DNA of 64,000 nt, taken from Methanosarcina horonobensis HB-1 = JCM 15518. Lineage in GTDB: Archaea; Halobacteriota; Methanosarcinia; Methanosarcinales; Methanosarcinaceae. The notes below the pieces were generated by a model. The model ran no database searches. It saw only the letters and a list, made by a program, of their open reading frames with translations, and had not been told where the DNA came from. Positions within the stretch are counted from its first letter, which is position 1, and the number at the start of each line of letters is the position of its first letter. Made by a program: the position numbers and the translations under genes. The stretch lies in NCBI RefSeq assembly GCF_000970285.1, contig NZ_CP009516.1, forward strand, positions 3,823,036-3,887,035. The letters run 5' to 3'. Of the stretch, positions 54,460-63,130 are shown piece by piece.

Positions 54460-54853
54460 GTATTCCCTTGCCTGTGAGATCTTTGAGCAGGTAATATCAA
54501 CTGCCGAAGCTCACGGAGCTCTGGAAGTCAGGCATGTAATCCTTGAAATGGGAAGGCTTGCTCATGCGAACCCCGAGCAGTTGAGTTTCTGTTTTAAAGC
54601 CATTGCCGAAGGGAGTATTGCCGAAAATGCGGAGTTTATTGTAGAGATGATCCAGCCTTCACTGGAATGTGAATGCGGATACACAGGTACCCTTGATAAA
54701 ACACAGGCAGGAAAAGACGATGAGCTCCTGAGCGAACTTCTGGAATACATTTCAGCGCTTGAGTGCCCGATATGCGGAAAAAACGCCCGCATTACAGGCG
54801 GTAGAGAGCTGATTATAAAGAGCATCGATATTGAGACAGAAGTAGAAAAGTGA
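54452..54853 (+). CDS. hypA: Hydrogenase nickel-insertion protein HypA
   Basis: 133 aa. It delivers Ni to the large-subunit precursor together with HypB. It must begin Met-His-Glu, since the N-terminus and His2 bind Ni, so the start is the TTG at 54452; GGAGG lies about 11 bases upstream, inside hypD. The zinc domain has CECGY and CPICG with a long ~40-residue insert between the pairs, somewhat longer than in bacterial HypA. It overlaps hypD by 8 bases. Confidence 0.94.
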   Translation: MHEYSLACEIFEQVISTAEAHGALEVRHVILEMGRLAHANPEQLSFCFKAIAEGSIAENAEFIVEMIQPSLECECGYTGTLDKTQAGKDDELLSELLEYISALECPICGKNARITGGRELIIKSIDIETEVEK

Positions 54854-55078
54854 GCTTCCAGGCAGGTAAATATATAAATCTGGTAGAAGGTAGCAGGTCT
54901 ATCAAATAAGCTCATGTAAGTACTCACTTAAATGCTCATTAGAAATTTCACTGGAATTCACTGAAAATCTAACTAAAAGAGCTTAATAATTAACACACCC
55001 CCATCCGCAAAATTGGTCAATATCAGTGAGCGGATTTCCCTTCAGATAACCAAGTAACCCCGAGTGATGTTTATGTTA

Positions 55079-55750
55079 ATGCATGTAATCCACATGGGAC
55101 ACGATGTGTTCAAGGCAAATGATAAAATTGCCGAAAAAAACAGGAAGACCCTTGACAAACATAGAGTCTTCTCGGTAAATGTTATGGGAGCCATCGGGTC
55201 AGGAAAGACCACTCTGATCGAAGAGGCGGTCAGGCATCTGAAAGAAAAATACAGAACCGCAGTAATCGCAGGTGACGTTATTGCAGAGATGGATGCCTCC
55301 CGATTCAGGAAACTCGGGGTGCCGACAATCCCTGTAAACACAGGAAAGGAATGCCACCTGGATGCAAAACTGGTGGAGAAAGCCCTCAACGATATAGACC
55401 TTGACAATACGGACCTCCTTATTATTGAAAATGTGGGTAATCTGATCTGTCCTGTAGACTTCAAGCTTGGAGAACACCTGAGAGCGGTTGTGGTCAGCGT
55501 CACCGAAGGAGATGATATCATTCTGAAGCATCCCATGATATTCAAAACCGCAGAACTTGCAGTCATAAACAAAGTTGACATTGCACATGCAGTTGATGTC
55601 GATGCCGAGAAAATGAGGGATGATATCCTTTCCTTAAACCCTGATGTGCCGGTTATCCTTACTTCAAAACACGACTGGGAGAGTCTTGAGACCTGGATAA
55701 GCTTTATTGAGCTTGGAATCAGAAGAGCTCAGGAAGCTCAGAGAAAGTAA
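55079..55750 (+). CDS. hypB: Hydrogenase maturation GTPase HypB
   Basis: About 223 aa. SIMIBI-class GTPase that works with HypA in Ni insertion. P-loop NVMGAIGSGKTTL (about 34-46), AGDVIAEMDASR switch region, NTGKECHLDAKLV with the metal-binding Cys-His pair at the dimer face, ENVGNLICPVDF, and the guanine motif NKVDIA. It has no His-rich Ni-storage arm. Several starts crowd together (GTG 55064, ATG 55067, 55073, 55079); the ATG at 55079 gives MHVIHMGHDVF and is taken as best, with GAGTGATG upstream. About 210 bases separate it from hypA. Confidence 0.94.
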   Translation: MHVIHMGHDVFKANDKIAEKNRKTLDKHRVFSVNVMGAIGSGKTTLIEEAVRHLKEKYRTAVIAGDVIAEMDASRFRKLGVPTIPVNTGKECHLDAKLVEKALNDIDLDNTDLLIIENVGNLICPVDFKLGEHLRAVVVSVTEGDDIILKHPMIFKTAELAVINKVDIAHAVDVDAEKMRDDILSLNPDVPVILTSKHDWESLETWISFIELGIRRAQEAQRK

Positions 55751-55805
55751 GGCATTGAAAGCTGTTCGAACGCGGGAAAAGAAGCACGGAAAAAGAAGGC
55801 AGTAC

Positions 55806-56852
55806 ATGAAAACAAACACCATTTCCCTGGAACACGGGGCAGGCGGAGAGGTAATGCAGGCGCTTATAGGGGAGATTATCCTTAAAAATTTCCGCAATAG
55901 AAGCGCAGGCTCAATAGGACTTGATAGCCTCGATGACGGGTCTACTGTCAGACTTGAGAACTTTAACTCTGCCTCCGAACTTGTGCTGACAACGGACAGC
56001 CATGTTATAACCCCTGCTTTCTTCCCGGACACCAATATAGGACGCCTCGCAGTTTCAGGCACCATCAACGACCTCACCGTAATGGGAGCAAAACCCCTGG
56101 CCCTTACCTGTGCAGTTATAGTCCCCGAAGGTTTTCCGATCCATGAGTTTGAAGAGATAATTAAAACAATGGACGAAACTGCTGCCGAAGTAGGAGTCCC
56201 CATAATTACAGGCGACACCAAGACCGTAGAAAAGACAGCCCTTGATTCAATCATCCTGAACACAGCAGGCCTCGGCATAACGGACAGCCCTGTCAGAGAC
56301 TCAGGCCTGAAACCGGGAGACAGGCTCCTTGTCACAGGCACTATAGGCGACCACGGGATTTCTCTCATGGCCCACAGGGAAGGCTTTGACTTTGAAACCG
56401 ACCTTGTTTCGGATTCTGCTCCCCTCTGGAAACTCATAGAACCGGTCCTGAAACTTCGGACTCCGGAAGGAGAGCCTGTAGTAACGGCCATGAAAGACCC
56501 GACCCGCGGAGGTATTGCAAACGCCCTAAATGAAATGGCAGCAAAAGCCGGAGCAGGAATTCTGCTTGAAGAAGACCTTATCCCTTACAAGCCCGCAGTC
56601 ACTGCAGCCTGCGAAATGCTTGGTCTTGACCCTCTCGAGGTTGCAAACGAAGGAAAAGCCGTTATCGGAGTCAAAGCCGGCTTTGAAGAAGAGGTTATCT
56701 CCATTCTCAGACAGCACCCCTACGGCAAAGACGCAGCCCTTATTGGAGAGGTTACCGCAGAAAACAAAGGCGAAGTAATCCTCAGGAACCGCTTCGGTGG
56801 AATGCGTTATGTGGACATGCCGGCTGGAGACCCGATCCCGAGAGTCTGCTGA
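55806..56852 (+). CDS. hypE: Carbamoyl dehydratase HypE
   Basis: 348 aa PurM-like ATPase that dehydrates the thiocarboxamide on its C-terminal cysteine to the cyanide ligand of the NiFe centre. Motifs: LEHGAGGEVMQALIGEIIL (about 8-26), SIGLDSLDDGSTVRL, TVMGAKPLALTCAVIVPEGF, KDPTRGGIANALNEMA, and the C-terminus ending PRVC, whose last Cys carries the carbamoyl group. The start is the ATG at 55806, after GAAGG; an open frame further upstream overlaps hypB. HypF, which makes the carbamoyl donor, is not in this window. Confidence 0.96.
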   Translation: MKTNTISLEHGAGGEVMQALIGEIILKNFRNRSAGSIGLDSLDDGSTVRLENFNSASELVLTTDSHVITPAFFPDTNIGRLAVSGTINDLTVMGAKPLALTCAVIVPEGFPIHEFEEIIKTMDETAAEVGVPIITGDTKTVEKTALDSIILNTAGLGITDSPVRDSGLKPGDRLLVTGTIGDHGISLMAHREGFDFETDLVSDSAPLWKLIEPVLKLRTPEGEPVVTAMKDPTRGGIANALNEMAAKAGAGILLEEDLIPYKPAVTAACEMLGLDPLEVANEGKAVIGVKAGFEEEVISILRQHPYGKDAALIGEVTAENKGEVILRNRFGGMRYVDMPAGDPIPRVC

Positions 56853-56907
56853 GAAATGCTTATCTTGACCCTGAAAACTGCATTTAACCCGTACACATAA
56901 CACAGAT

Positions 56908-56967
56908 TGTTTTCCATATGCATTTTCTGTTTTCCATATGCATTTTCTGTTTTGAACATGCGTTTTT
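56908..56967. repeat. Three tandem 20-bp units downstream of hypE
   Basis: TGTTTTCCATATGCATTTTC twice exactly (56908-56927, 56928-56947), then the diverged TGTTTTGAACATGCGTTTTT (56948-56967). It is T-rich on this strand and may mark the end of the hyp transcript. The rest of 56853-57280 has only a 37-codon open frame (57121-57234) without a recognisable motif. Confidence 0.85.
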
Positions 56968-57279
56968 TGTTTTTATCCGACCTTCCGCAGATGTCTTCAA
57001 AAAAATAACATTTTTCCTGTTTTCAATGAAGGAAAAAGGTCGAAAATTATGGGACATTTCAAAAACACACATGTTTGAGTAACCAGGGAGATTCCCAGAA
57101 AAAACGATAGCAGAGGAAATTATGAAAATTGAAAGAGCACCTGCGGAAAGTGGGAATGTCCTGCAGGATTCAGCAAAGTTTGAGACCGATTCTGAATCCT
57201 GTACACCCGAAGGCATGAAGTACATAACTTCATAAATATTTTAAGGTTTGTTTCTTGGAGTCCGGATAGTAGCAGATTG

Positions 57280-57895
57280 GTGGTAGAAACATCTATTAAC
57301 TCTCAAAATGAAGCCGCTCTTCATGCAATTTGTATGCTGAATGCAGATGGGAATTGAATTCGGGAACTCGCATCAACCCCAAACAATACAAAAGAAAAAT
57401 CCGTGAGCCTGCATATTCTGGAAAGTCCGTACATGCAAGTTACAATATTCTGGATATCGAATGGCAGAATAATTTTATGTGAAATCCAGAAGGTACAAAA
57501 GCCAAAATCAATATCGGAGGATTCTATACTGAAAAATGGAGACTTTTATTGGTATGATTTAGGAATCAAAAGGATACAAACTCTTATTTAAAGTCATTAT
57601 TCGATTTCAAGAGAGATAGGTACAAAGATATTTCTTCTAATAGATAGAGCTACATGGCATAGACTAGCAAAGGCAGAGGAATTTTATCAAAACAATAAGC
57701 AGTGGTTGAAAATATCGTTTTTCCCTCCGGCTACTCCAGATAAGAACCCAACAGAACATTGTTGGAAAGCGACAGGAGAAGATTTAACATAAATAAAATA
57801 ATTTAAAAATGTGAAAGTACTAAAGGAAGAACTAGATAAGTTTTGGGAGAAATATACATTTAAACATAAAATATCGCATTATTTAAAATGGTGAC
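57280..57895 (+). pseudogene. IS630-type transposase remnant
   Basis: Pieces of a DDE transposase remain in different frames. The clearest is at about 57615-57790: LLIDRATWHRLAKAEEFYQ, then LKISFFPPATPDKNPTEHCW, the familiar D-x-WH...PPYSPDLNPIEHxW end of IS630/Tc1 elements. Earlier fragments (57400-57590) are in another frame, and several stops interrupt. No clean terminal inverted repeats were found. The element is dead. Confidence 0.75.
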
Positions 57896-57993
57896 TATAG
57901 TCTTGGTCGGAGTTTGGAAATGCGTCAAAGGAGAGTTCATGAAATATTTAAAGAAGAAAATCTGTAAGTTAAAAAATCTGTGGGGAATCCGTT

Positions 57994-58545
57994 GTGGAAC
58001 TGAAGATTACACGTAAAGTTTTTTCAGCCTACTGGCTGCTCCCTGCAAAGTTTATTTTCGCAATACTCGGGTTATGGATTACAGGGCGAGCAAATGGACT
58101 TGAGAATCCAAACCGAGATAGCATCTATGAGTATATTAAAGCCAATCCTGGAGTTTGTTTTAGTGACATTGCGAAAAGTACGGGCTTGAGCAGGAGAATA
58201 GTTCAACATAGTATACAAGTTTTGGAAACTCAATATAAAATTGAGGTTTACAAGGAAGGTGGAAAAATAAGGTGTTTCCAAAACTCAACATATAGTGAAA
58301 AGGAAAAGAAAGTTCTTGTGACCACTCAAAACATAACGAATAAAAAGATAATTTCAGAAATATTAAATGGTGAATGCAATACAAACACAGCTCTTGCGCG
58401 TGAAATTGGAATTTCCAAGGCTACAGTTAGCTGGTATATGAAAAATCTTAAGGAAATTGGCCTTATAAGGGAAATAAAAAGAGGAAAAAGTAAAATCTAT
58501 AAAATAAACATTTCGTACAGAAACCTGATAGAAAGATACAAGTAA
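57994..58545 (+). CDS. Winged-helix transcription regulator with two HTH units
   Basis: 183 aa from GTG at 57994. After a hydrophobic stretch (AYWLLPAKFIFAILGLWITG, about 12-31) that could be a membrane anchor, the first helix-turn-helix is RDSIYEYIKANPGVCFSDIA, SRRIVQHSIQVLE (about 43-78). The second is IISEILNGECNTNTALAREI, SKATVSWYMKNLKEIGLIRE (about 120-160), followed by a wing (KRGKSKIYKIN). Such double winged-helix proteins with an N-terminal hydrophobic segment are numerous in Methanosarcina. Targets are unknown. It lies next to an IS remnant. Confidence 0.78.
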   Translation: MELKITRKVFSAYWLLPAKFIFAILGLWITGRANGLENPNRDSIYEYIKANPGVCFSDIAKSTGLSRRIVQHSIQVLETQYKIEVYKEGGKIRCFQNSTYSEKEKKVLVTTQNITNKKIISEILNGECNTNTALAREIGISKATVSWYMKNLKEIGLIREIKRGKSKIYKINISYRNLIERYK

Positions 58546-59287
58546 GCATTTAGTCCACTTCACAATATTGTATATACCCAAAAGCTTTTAGAAAAATTTA
58601 CTGGAATCTCTTTTTGTATCAGAATACTTTTGTTTTTTTCAATTCATCATCTCTTAAAATTTCTAACCTGCCTTATTTTTGGAGTAAGGAATTAAAGATT
58701 GATTGCAGTCTCAGTAATATAGTGAAATTCTCCTTTTATTGATCACGCTGTTTGTTTCATGACTTTATTAATTGGAGCTAACTTTCTCATTTTGCAACAA
58801 ATATACATCACTAGCAATATTGCGAGGCTAGAAAGCCTTGTAAAGTTCAGTTTTATTTAATTCTCACTATAGAGAAATATAGCGTCTTAAAAAGTGCTGC
58901 TACTTTTCCTAAAAGGAATGTCCAAACATCGAAGATACAGATGAAAATCGATAGGCAGTAAGCAACATTATTTTTAACTTCTGTGCAAGCTCTCAAACTA
59001 TTTTTTGTTAACTCGTTTCAGATTTGTACTCTTCTCTTATGCCTGATTGTTTGAGATTTTACACATAAAACTTTTAAAGGATTATAGATATTGTGAACGT
59101 GGGATTGAACATAAAGAGATAACAGGAATGGAAAGGTATGAAAATATTGCTTTTGCTCTGAATCTTAAAGATGTTCAAAAACTTTCCGGAAAAATTCAGA
59201 TGTAAAAGACACTGAATTTAAGTTTAAACCCCCAGAACATACAGAGGTGGTCAATAGAATATAGATTATATTATAAAAGAGGAATTA
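58546..59287. other. AT-rich intergenic stretch with gene debris
   Basis: About 740 bases without an intact gene. On the plus strand at about 59040-59206 a frame reads FEILHIKLLKDYRYCERG, then MERYENIAFALNLKDVQKLSG to TAA; it looks like the 3' end of some lost gene that I cannot name. No RNA gene or repeat is recognised. Confidence 0.4.
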
Positions 59288-59602
59288 TTGCGTTCATTTC
59301 CAGTATATTTTTTTAGTTTTTTAATAATCGGGTTTCTAGATAAGGAAGAATATATCTCGATAGGGATGTCAGGGGTATTTATTCTGGCTTTTGTTTTAAC
59401 AGCAATACACTTCAAACTTATAGTCTGGTACAGGAAAGAGGAGTATTTGACAGACCCTTCAATCAGTTCAATAATAGACAATATGTTTAAGCGACAGAAG
59501 CCCGAAATAAGGAATGCAGGATATGAAGAATTAAACCTAAACTTCCGTCCTATTCTAACAATACTTGTCATCGCAGATCTTGTGTTTCGTTATGCGATCT
59601 GA
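59288..59602 (+). CDS. Small two-helix membrane protein, unknown
   Basis: 104 aa. Two hydrophobic segments (about 5-17 and 26-45: VYFFSFLIIGFL and GMSGVFILAFVLTAIHFKLIVWY) are followed by a soluble part (YRKEEYLTDPSISSIIDNMF) and a final hydrophobic end (RPILTILVIADLVFRYAI). The TTG at 59288 follows AGAGGAA by about 5 bases, which supports the start. It is monocistronic, upstream of the gamma-carbonic-anhydrase-like gene. I do not recognise the family. Confidence 0.55.
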   Translation: MRSFPVYFFSFLIIGFLDKEEYISIGMSGVFILAFVLTAIHFKLIVWYRKEEYLTDPSISSIIDNMFKRQKPEIRNAGYEELNLNFRPILTILVIADLVFRYAI

Positions 59603-59745
59603 ACCAAGAGCTATTTTTGAGGCTTGCAGAAAAAATTACATGCATAGCAGTAGCTAAAGCTAAGAAATGACATAAATAATGTCGGTAAAATGTCAATAAA
59701 GAAATAGTTAAAGAGAAAATAAACCTGAAAAGTAGAGTGATAAAG

Positions 59746-60291
59746 ATGAGAATATATTTTAAAGGAAAAACCCCGAAAATCTCAGAAACGGCTTTTGTTG
59801 CGGATTCGGCAGATATAATCGGAGATGTTGAGATAGAGAGCTTTTCAAGCATATGGTTCAATGCCGTGATCAGAGGAGACCAGAACAAAATACAGATCGG
59901 AAGTCGAACAAGTATCCAGGACGGAGTAGTGATTCACGCAGACCCTGAAAATGGGGTTCAGGTTGGAGATAATGTATCAGTCGGGCACGGGGCTGTGCTG
60001 CACGGATGCAAAATCGAAGATAACGTGCTTATCGGCATGAATTCAACTGTGCTGAACGGGGTAGAGATCGGGAAAAATTCAATCGTCGGAGCAAATGCGC
60101 TTGTGCCTCAGGGGAAGAAGTTTCCTGCTAACAGCCTTATTATCGGAGTCCCCGGGACGGTAAAAAGGGAAACAAACAAGGCAGAGGTTGAGGCTATAAA
60201 AGAAAATGCAGAAGAGTATGTAGAGATGGCAAAAGAGTACAGGGAAGAGATGAAGAAGTTTGCCTTTGCAGCATCAAATTCAATGACCTGA
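59746..60291 (+). CDS. Gamma-carbonic-anhydrase-like hexapeptide-repeat protein
   Basis: 181 aa left-handed beta-helix protein of the CamH/YrdA group; forms trimers with one metal per interface. The three ligand histidines are in VVIHAD (about 63-68) and VGHGAVLHGC (about 80-89), and the partner RGD (AVIRGDQNKI) is present. The acidic loop of the prototype Cam enzyme is missing, so activity may be low or the substrate different. A C-terminal amphipathic helix (about 145-172) caps the helix. The ATG at 59746 is preferred over GTG 59737, which lies inside the likely ribosome binding site (AGAGTGATAAAG). Confidence 0.9.
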   Translation: MRIYFKGKTPKISETAFVADSADIIGDVEIESFSSIWFNAVIRGDQNKIQIGSRTSIQDGVVIHADPENGVQVGDNVSVGHGAVLHGCKIEDNVLIGMNSTVLNGVEIGKNSIVGANALVPQGKKFPANSLIIGVPGTVKRETNKAEVEAIKENAEEYVEMAKEYREEMKKFAFAASNSMT

Positions 60292-60338
60292 ACAGAAAAC
60301 CATTGTGGGAGAAAGAATAGGAGCAAAGGGAGGTAGAA

Positions 60339-60977
60339 ATGCCAAAACTGGATCTCAAAAAAGAAAATAAGGAGCTCTATAATCCGTCTGCAAAGGAAGT
60401 TTCAATAATATATGTCCCTGAAATGAACTATCTAATGATAGACGGGGAAGGAGACCCCAATACATCACAGGAATACCAGGACGCGATAGAAGCATTATTT
60501 TCAGCATCATTTAAAGTTAAGTTTATTTCTGCAAAAGAGGCATCGAAGGACTATGTCGTAATGCCTCTTGAAGGGCTGTGGTGGGTTGAAAATATGGAAG
60601 ACTTCAGCATCCGGGACAAAAGCAACTGGAAATGGACAGCAATGGTAAGGCAGCCCGACTTTATCACAGAAAGTATGATAAAAAAATCCATAGAAGAAGT
60701 TGAAAAGAAGAAAGATCTTCCTGCACTTTCCAGGATAAGGTTTGAAAGCCTGCATGAAGGCTTATCAGCTCAGATTATGCATCTTGGTCCGTACTCCGAA
60801 GAAGAGCCAACAATGGAGAAATTGCACAATTTCATTGAAGCAAAAGGCTATGAATTTGACGGCAGCATGCCCGGGGAAAAGCACCACGAAATATACATAA
60901 GTGATGTGCGCAGGACAAAACCTGAGAAGCTTAAAACTATTATAAGGCAGCCCGTAAGACAGAAGAAAAAGGAATAA
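60339..60977 (+). CDS. GyrI-like small-molecule-binding protein
   Basis: 212 aa of the stand-alone GyrI-like (SOUL/GyrI fold) family. Landmarks: PEMNYLMIDGEGDPNTSQEYQDAIEALF (about 28-55), the PLEGLWW strand (about 74-80) and the C-terminal KHHEIYISDVRRTKPEKLKT (about 187-206). Related proteins bind or hydrolyse hydrophobic or cationic toxic compounds; the ligand here is unknown. The ATG at 60339 has GGGAGG about 8 bases upstream. It starts 48 bases after the carbonic-anhydrase-like gene, so the two may form an operon. Confidence 0.87.
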   Translation: MPKLDLKKENKELYNPSAKEVSIIYVPEMNYLMIDGEGDPNTSQEYQDAIEALFSASFKVKFISAKEASKDYVVMPLEGLWWVENMEDFSIRDKSNWKWTAMVRQPDFITESMIKKSIEEVEKKKDLPALSRIRFESLHEGLSAQIMHLGPYSEEEPTMEKLHNFIEAKGYEFDGSMPGEKHHEIYISDVRRTKPEKLKTIIRQPVRQKKKE

Positions 60978-61153
60978 TGCAGGATTGCAGGATTACAGAA
61001 ATTGCTCCTGCCGTTATTGCGAGAATCACTGGCAAGCTATTAGCAGCAAGATTTAGCTCAAAAGCATTCTATACTGAAATCCTTTCCGTCTGTTTAAGAT
61101 ATTATAGCGAACTTATGGTGAACAATTGGTTATCGCAGTACTGAACATTCGGC

Positions 61154-61918
61154 CTAGATATTCTTCGGGTATACCATCATCAGACGGTCCATATAACCAA
61201 CACTGCAAATGTTGTTAAATATAGTGCTCAGTAACTGCTCGGAGACTACACTTTTTGGGCTCCCTTTTGCGACCAGACCTCCCCGATACATGACAACGAC
61301 ATCATCACAGAACCATGAGATATGGTTTGGATCGTGGCTGCAGGCAAGTATTGTCGTCCCTTTCGCAGATATCTTCTTCAGGATATTCCAGATTCGGATC
61401 TGATTGCAGAAGTCCAGAGCGGATGTAGGCTCGTCCAGCAGCATTAAAGGTGTGTCCTGTGCCATAGCCCTTGCGATAAGCACGAGCTGGCGCTGACCAC
61501 CGCTAAGCTGGTTGTAAGGCTTATCGGCTAGATGAGAGATCTCGAGCATTTCCATAGCTTCCCGGACCTTGTTCCTGTCCTCCTCGGAAATGCCAAAGAT
61601 GCCGCCCATGTGCGGGGTCCTGCCCATCAGCACAACTTCCTTGACGAGGTAAGGAAAAGGAGGCTTGTGTTCCTGGGGCACGTAGGCAACAAGTTTTGCC
61701 AGCTCCCCGATCTTTTTCTTCCTGACATCGCATCCGTCAACGGATATGCTGCCGCTGCCGTACTTAAGGAAGCTCATGCAGCACTTGAACAGGGTTGTCT
61801 TCCCTGAACCATTTGGCCCGAAAAGTCCGCATAAAGAACCTTTCTCTACCCTGAATGAAATCCCTTTGAATACGGGTACGCTGTTGTACCCGAAGCTGAG
61901 GTTATCTACTTTCAACAT
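61154..61918 (-). CDS. ABC transporter ATPase, FecE/BtuD type
   Basis: 254 aa energising subunit of an iron-complex or corrinoid importer. Walker A GLFGPNGSGKTTLFK (about 31-45), Q-loop VPQEH, signature LSGGQRQLVLIARAMAQ (about 136-152), Walker B PLMLLDEPTSALD and switch His in LACSHDPNH. The frame extends to 61978, but the ATG at 61918 begins the domain (MLKVDNLSFGYN) and follows the permease stop by 4 bases. Third gene of a binding protein-permease-ATPase set read leftward. Confidence 0.93.
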   Translation of the reverse strand: MLKVDNLSFGYNSVPVFKGISFRVEKGSLCGLFGPNGSGKTTLFKCCMSFLKYGSGSISVDGCDVRKKKIGELAKLVAYVPQEHKPPFPYLVKEVVLMGRTPHMGGIFGISEEDRNKVREAMEMLEISHLADKPYNQLSGGQRQLVLIARAMAQDTPLMLLDEPTSALDFCNQIRIWNILKKISAKGTTILACSHDPNHISWFCDDVVVMYRGGLVAKGSPKSVVSEQLLSTIFNNICSVGYMDRLMMVYPKNI

Positions 61919-61922
61919 ATAA

Positions 61923-62990
61923 TCACCCGAAAATCTCCTTTTCTTTACTACGCAACAGATACACCAGGTAAGGTGCACCTACGATAGCCGTGATGATCCC
62001 TATTGGGATTTCTGCCGAAGTCAGAGTACGTGCAATCGTGTCACAAAAGATAATATAAACACCACCCATCAGTGCTGCCGTGGGAATGACAAAACGGTTA
62101 TCCGGTCCCTGGATAAGGCGGGCTGCGTGGGGCATCATCAGGCCGACCCATGCAATAATCCCGACCGAAGATACACAGATAGCAGTAACCAGTGTAGCCA
62201 GTACAATGAAAATAAACTTAAAAACCTCCGGGTTCACACCCAGTGCTCGGGCCTCCTCGTCGCCCATGGAAAGGACGTTCAGCTTCCACCCGAAGAACCA
62301 CATGATAACTACGGATATCAGCACAACAGGTACAGTCAGATACACATCATCCCATGTTGTGTAGTAAAAGCCGCCCATCATCCAGAAGACAATTTCTCTC
62401 AGTTGTGTATCGTTTGAGAGGTATTTCATGATGGAAACACAGGCGGAAAATATCGAGCCTATGATGATACCGGCAAGTACCAGCGTGACAACAGGTGTCT
62501 GCCCCCTGCTCCTTGCCAGTGTATATGCAAGGAATACGGAAAGAGAGGCAAACGCAAAAGCACCCAGCTGTATAGAAACAAAGATATGAGGATAGACAAT
62601 CCCCAGGGCTGCGCCGAACGCCGCTCCCGAAGATACTCCAAGGATATATGGTTCCACAAGAGGGTTGCGGAAACACCCCTGATAAATCGCCCCGGCCACA
62701 GAAAGCCCGATACCGACAGTTATAGCCATAATGACTCTCGGGAAGCGGATATTCCAGACGATTGTGTTTTTCAGCTTATTCAGGGAATCCGCGTTATCCG
62801 GTGAAAACAGATGAGTGGCGATGATAGAGTATACTTCCGGTATAGAGATATGATAGGTCCCTAAACAGATCGTGACCATCCCGCCTGCCATCATAACAAC
62901 AGCGAGAAAGAGCATGACACACATCTTTCTCGCCTCAAAAAAATTGAGGGCAGTAAAGGTTGATTTTTTTACGTCAATCGATACTTCTTC
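61923..62990 (-). CDS. ABC transporter permease, FecCD/BtuC type
   Basis: 355 aa with about ten membrane helices. Family motifs: RFPRVIMAITVGIGLSVAGAIYQGCFRNPLVEPYILGVSSGAAFGAALG (in the first half, about 85-133) and VGIIAWVGLMMPHAARLIQGPDNRFVIP (second half, about 267-295). The frame is open to 63023; the ATG at 62990 (MEEVSIDVKKS) with CAGGGTG upstream is the likelier start. It forms the channel with the ATPase and feeds from the binding protein encoded upstream. The substrate is probably ferric chelates, heme or cobamides, and cannot be settled here. Confidence 0.92.
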   Translation of the reverse strand, partial: EEVSIDVKKSTFTALNFFEARKMCVMLFLAVVMMAGGMVTICLGTYHISIPEVYSIIATHLFSPDNADSLNKLKNTIVWNIRFPRVIMAITVGIGLSVAGAIYQGCFRNPLVEPYILGVSSGAAFGAALGIVYPHIFVSIQLGAFAFASLSVFLAYTLARSRGQTPVVTLVLAGIIIGSIFSACVSIMKYLSNDTQLREIVFWMMGGFYYTTWDDVYLTVPVVLISVVIMWFFGWKLNVLSMGDEEARALGVNPEVFKFIFIVLATLVTAICVSSVGIIAWVGLMMPHAARLIQGPDNRFVIPTAALMGGVYIIFCDTIARTLTSAEIPIGIITAIVGAPYLVYLLRSKEKEIFG

Positions 62991-63130
62991 CATGAAAAAC
63001 ACCCTGGAATCCTGCTCTATCATCCAGTCCAGACACTTGTTTGAACGAAGAGATACATTTGATACATCCCGACACTTTCATCCGCACACCATGCACGCCA
63101 TAACACACCTTTATCCGTTCCACTGCGTTT

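Noticed and set aside
57121-57234. 37-codon open frame after hypE
   Set aside because: It has an acceptable ribosome binding site but no recognisable motif and lies between repeats and an IS remnant; too little to call a gene.
58700-58860. Possible transposase fragment on the minus strand (LLVMYICCKMRKL-like text)
   Set aside because: Too short and without any diagnostic motif to assign.
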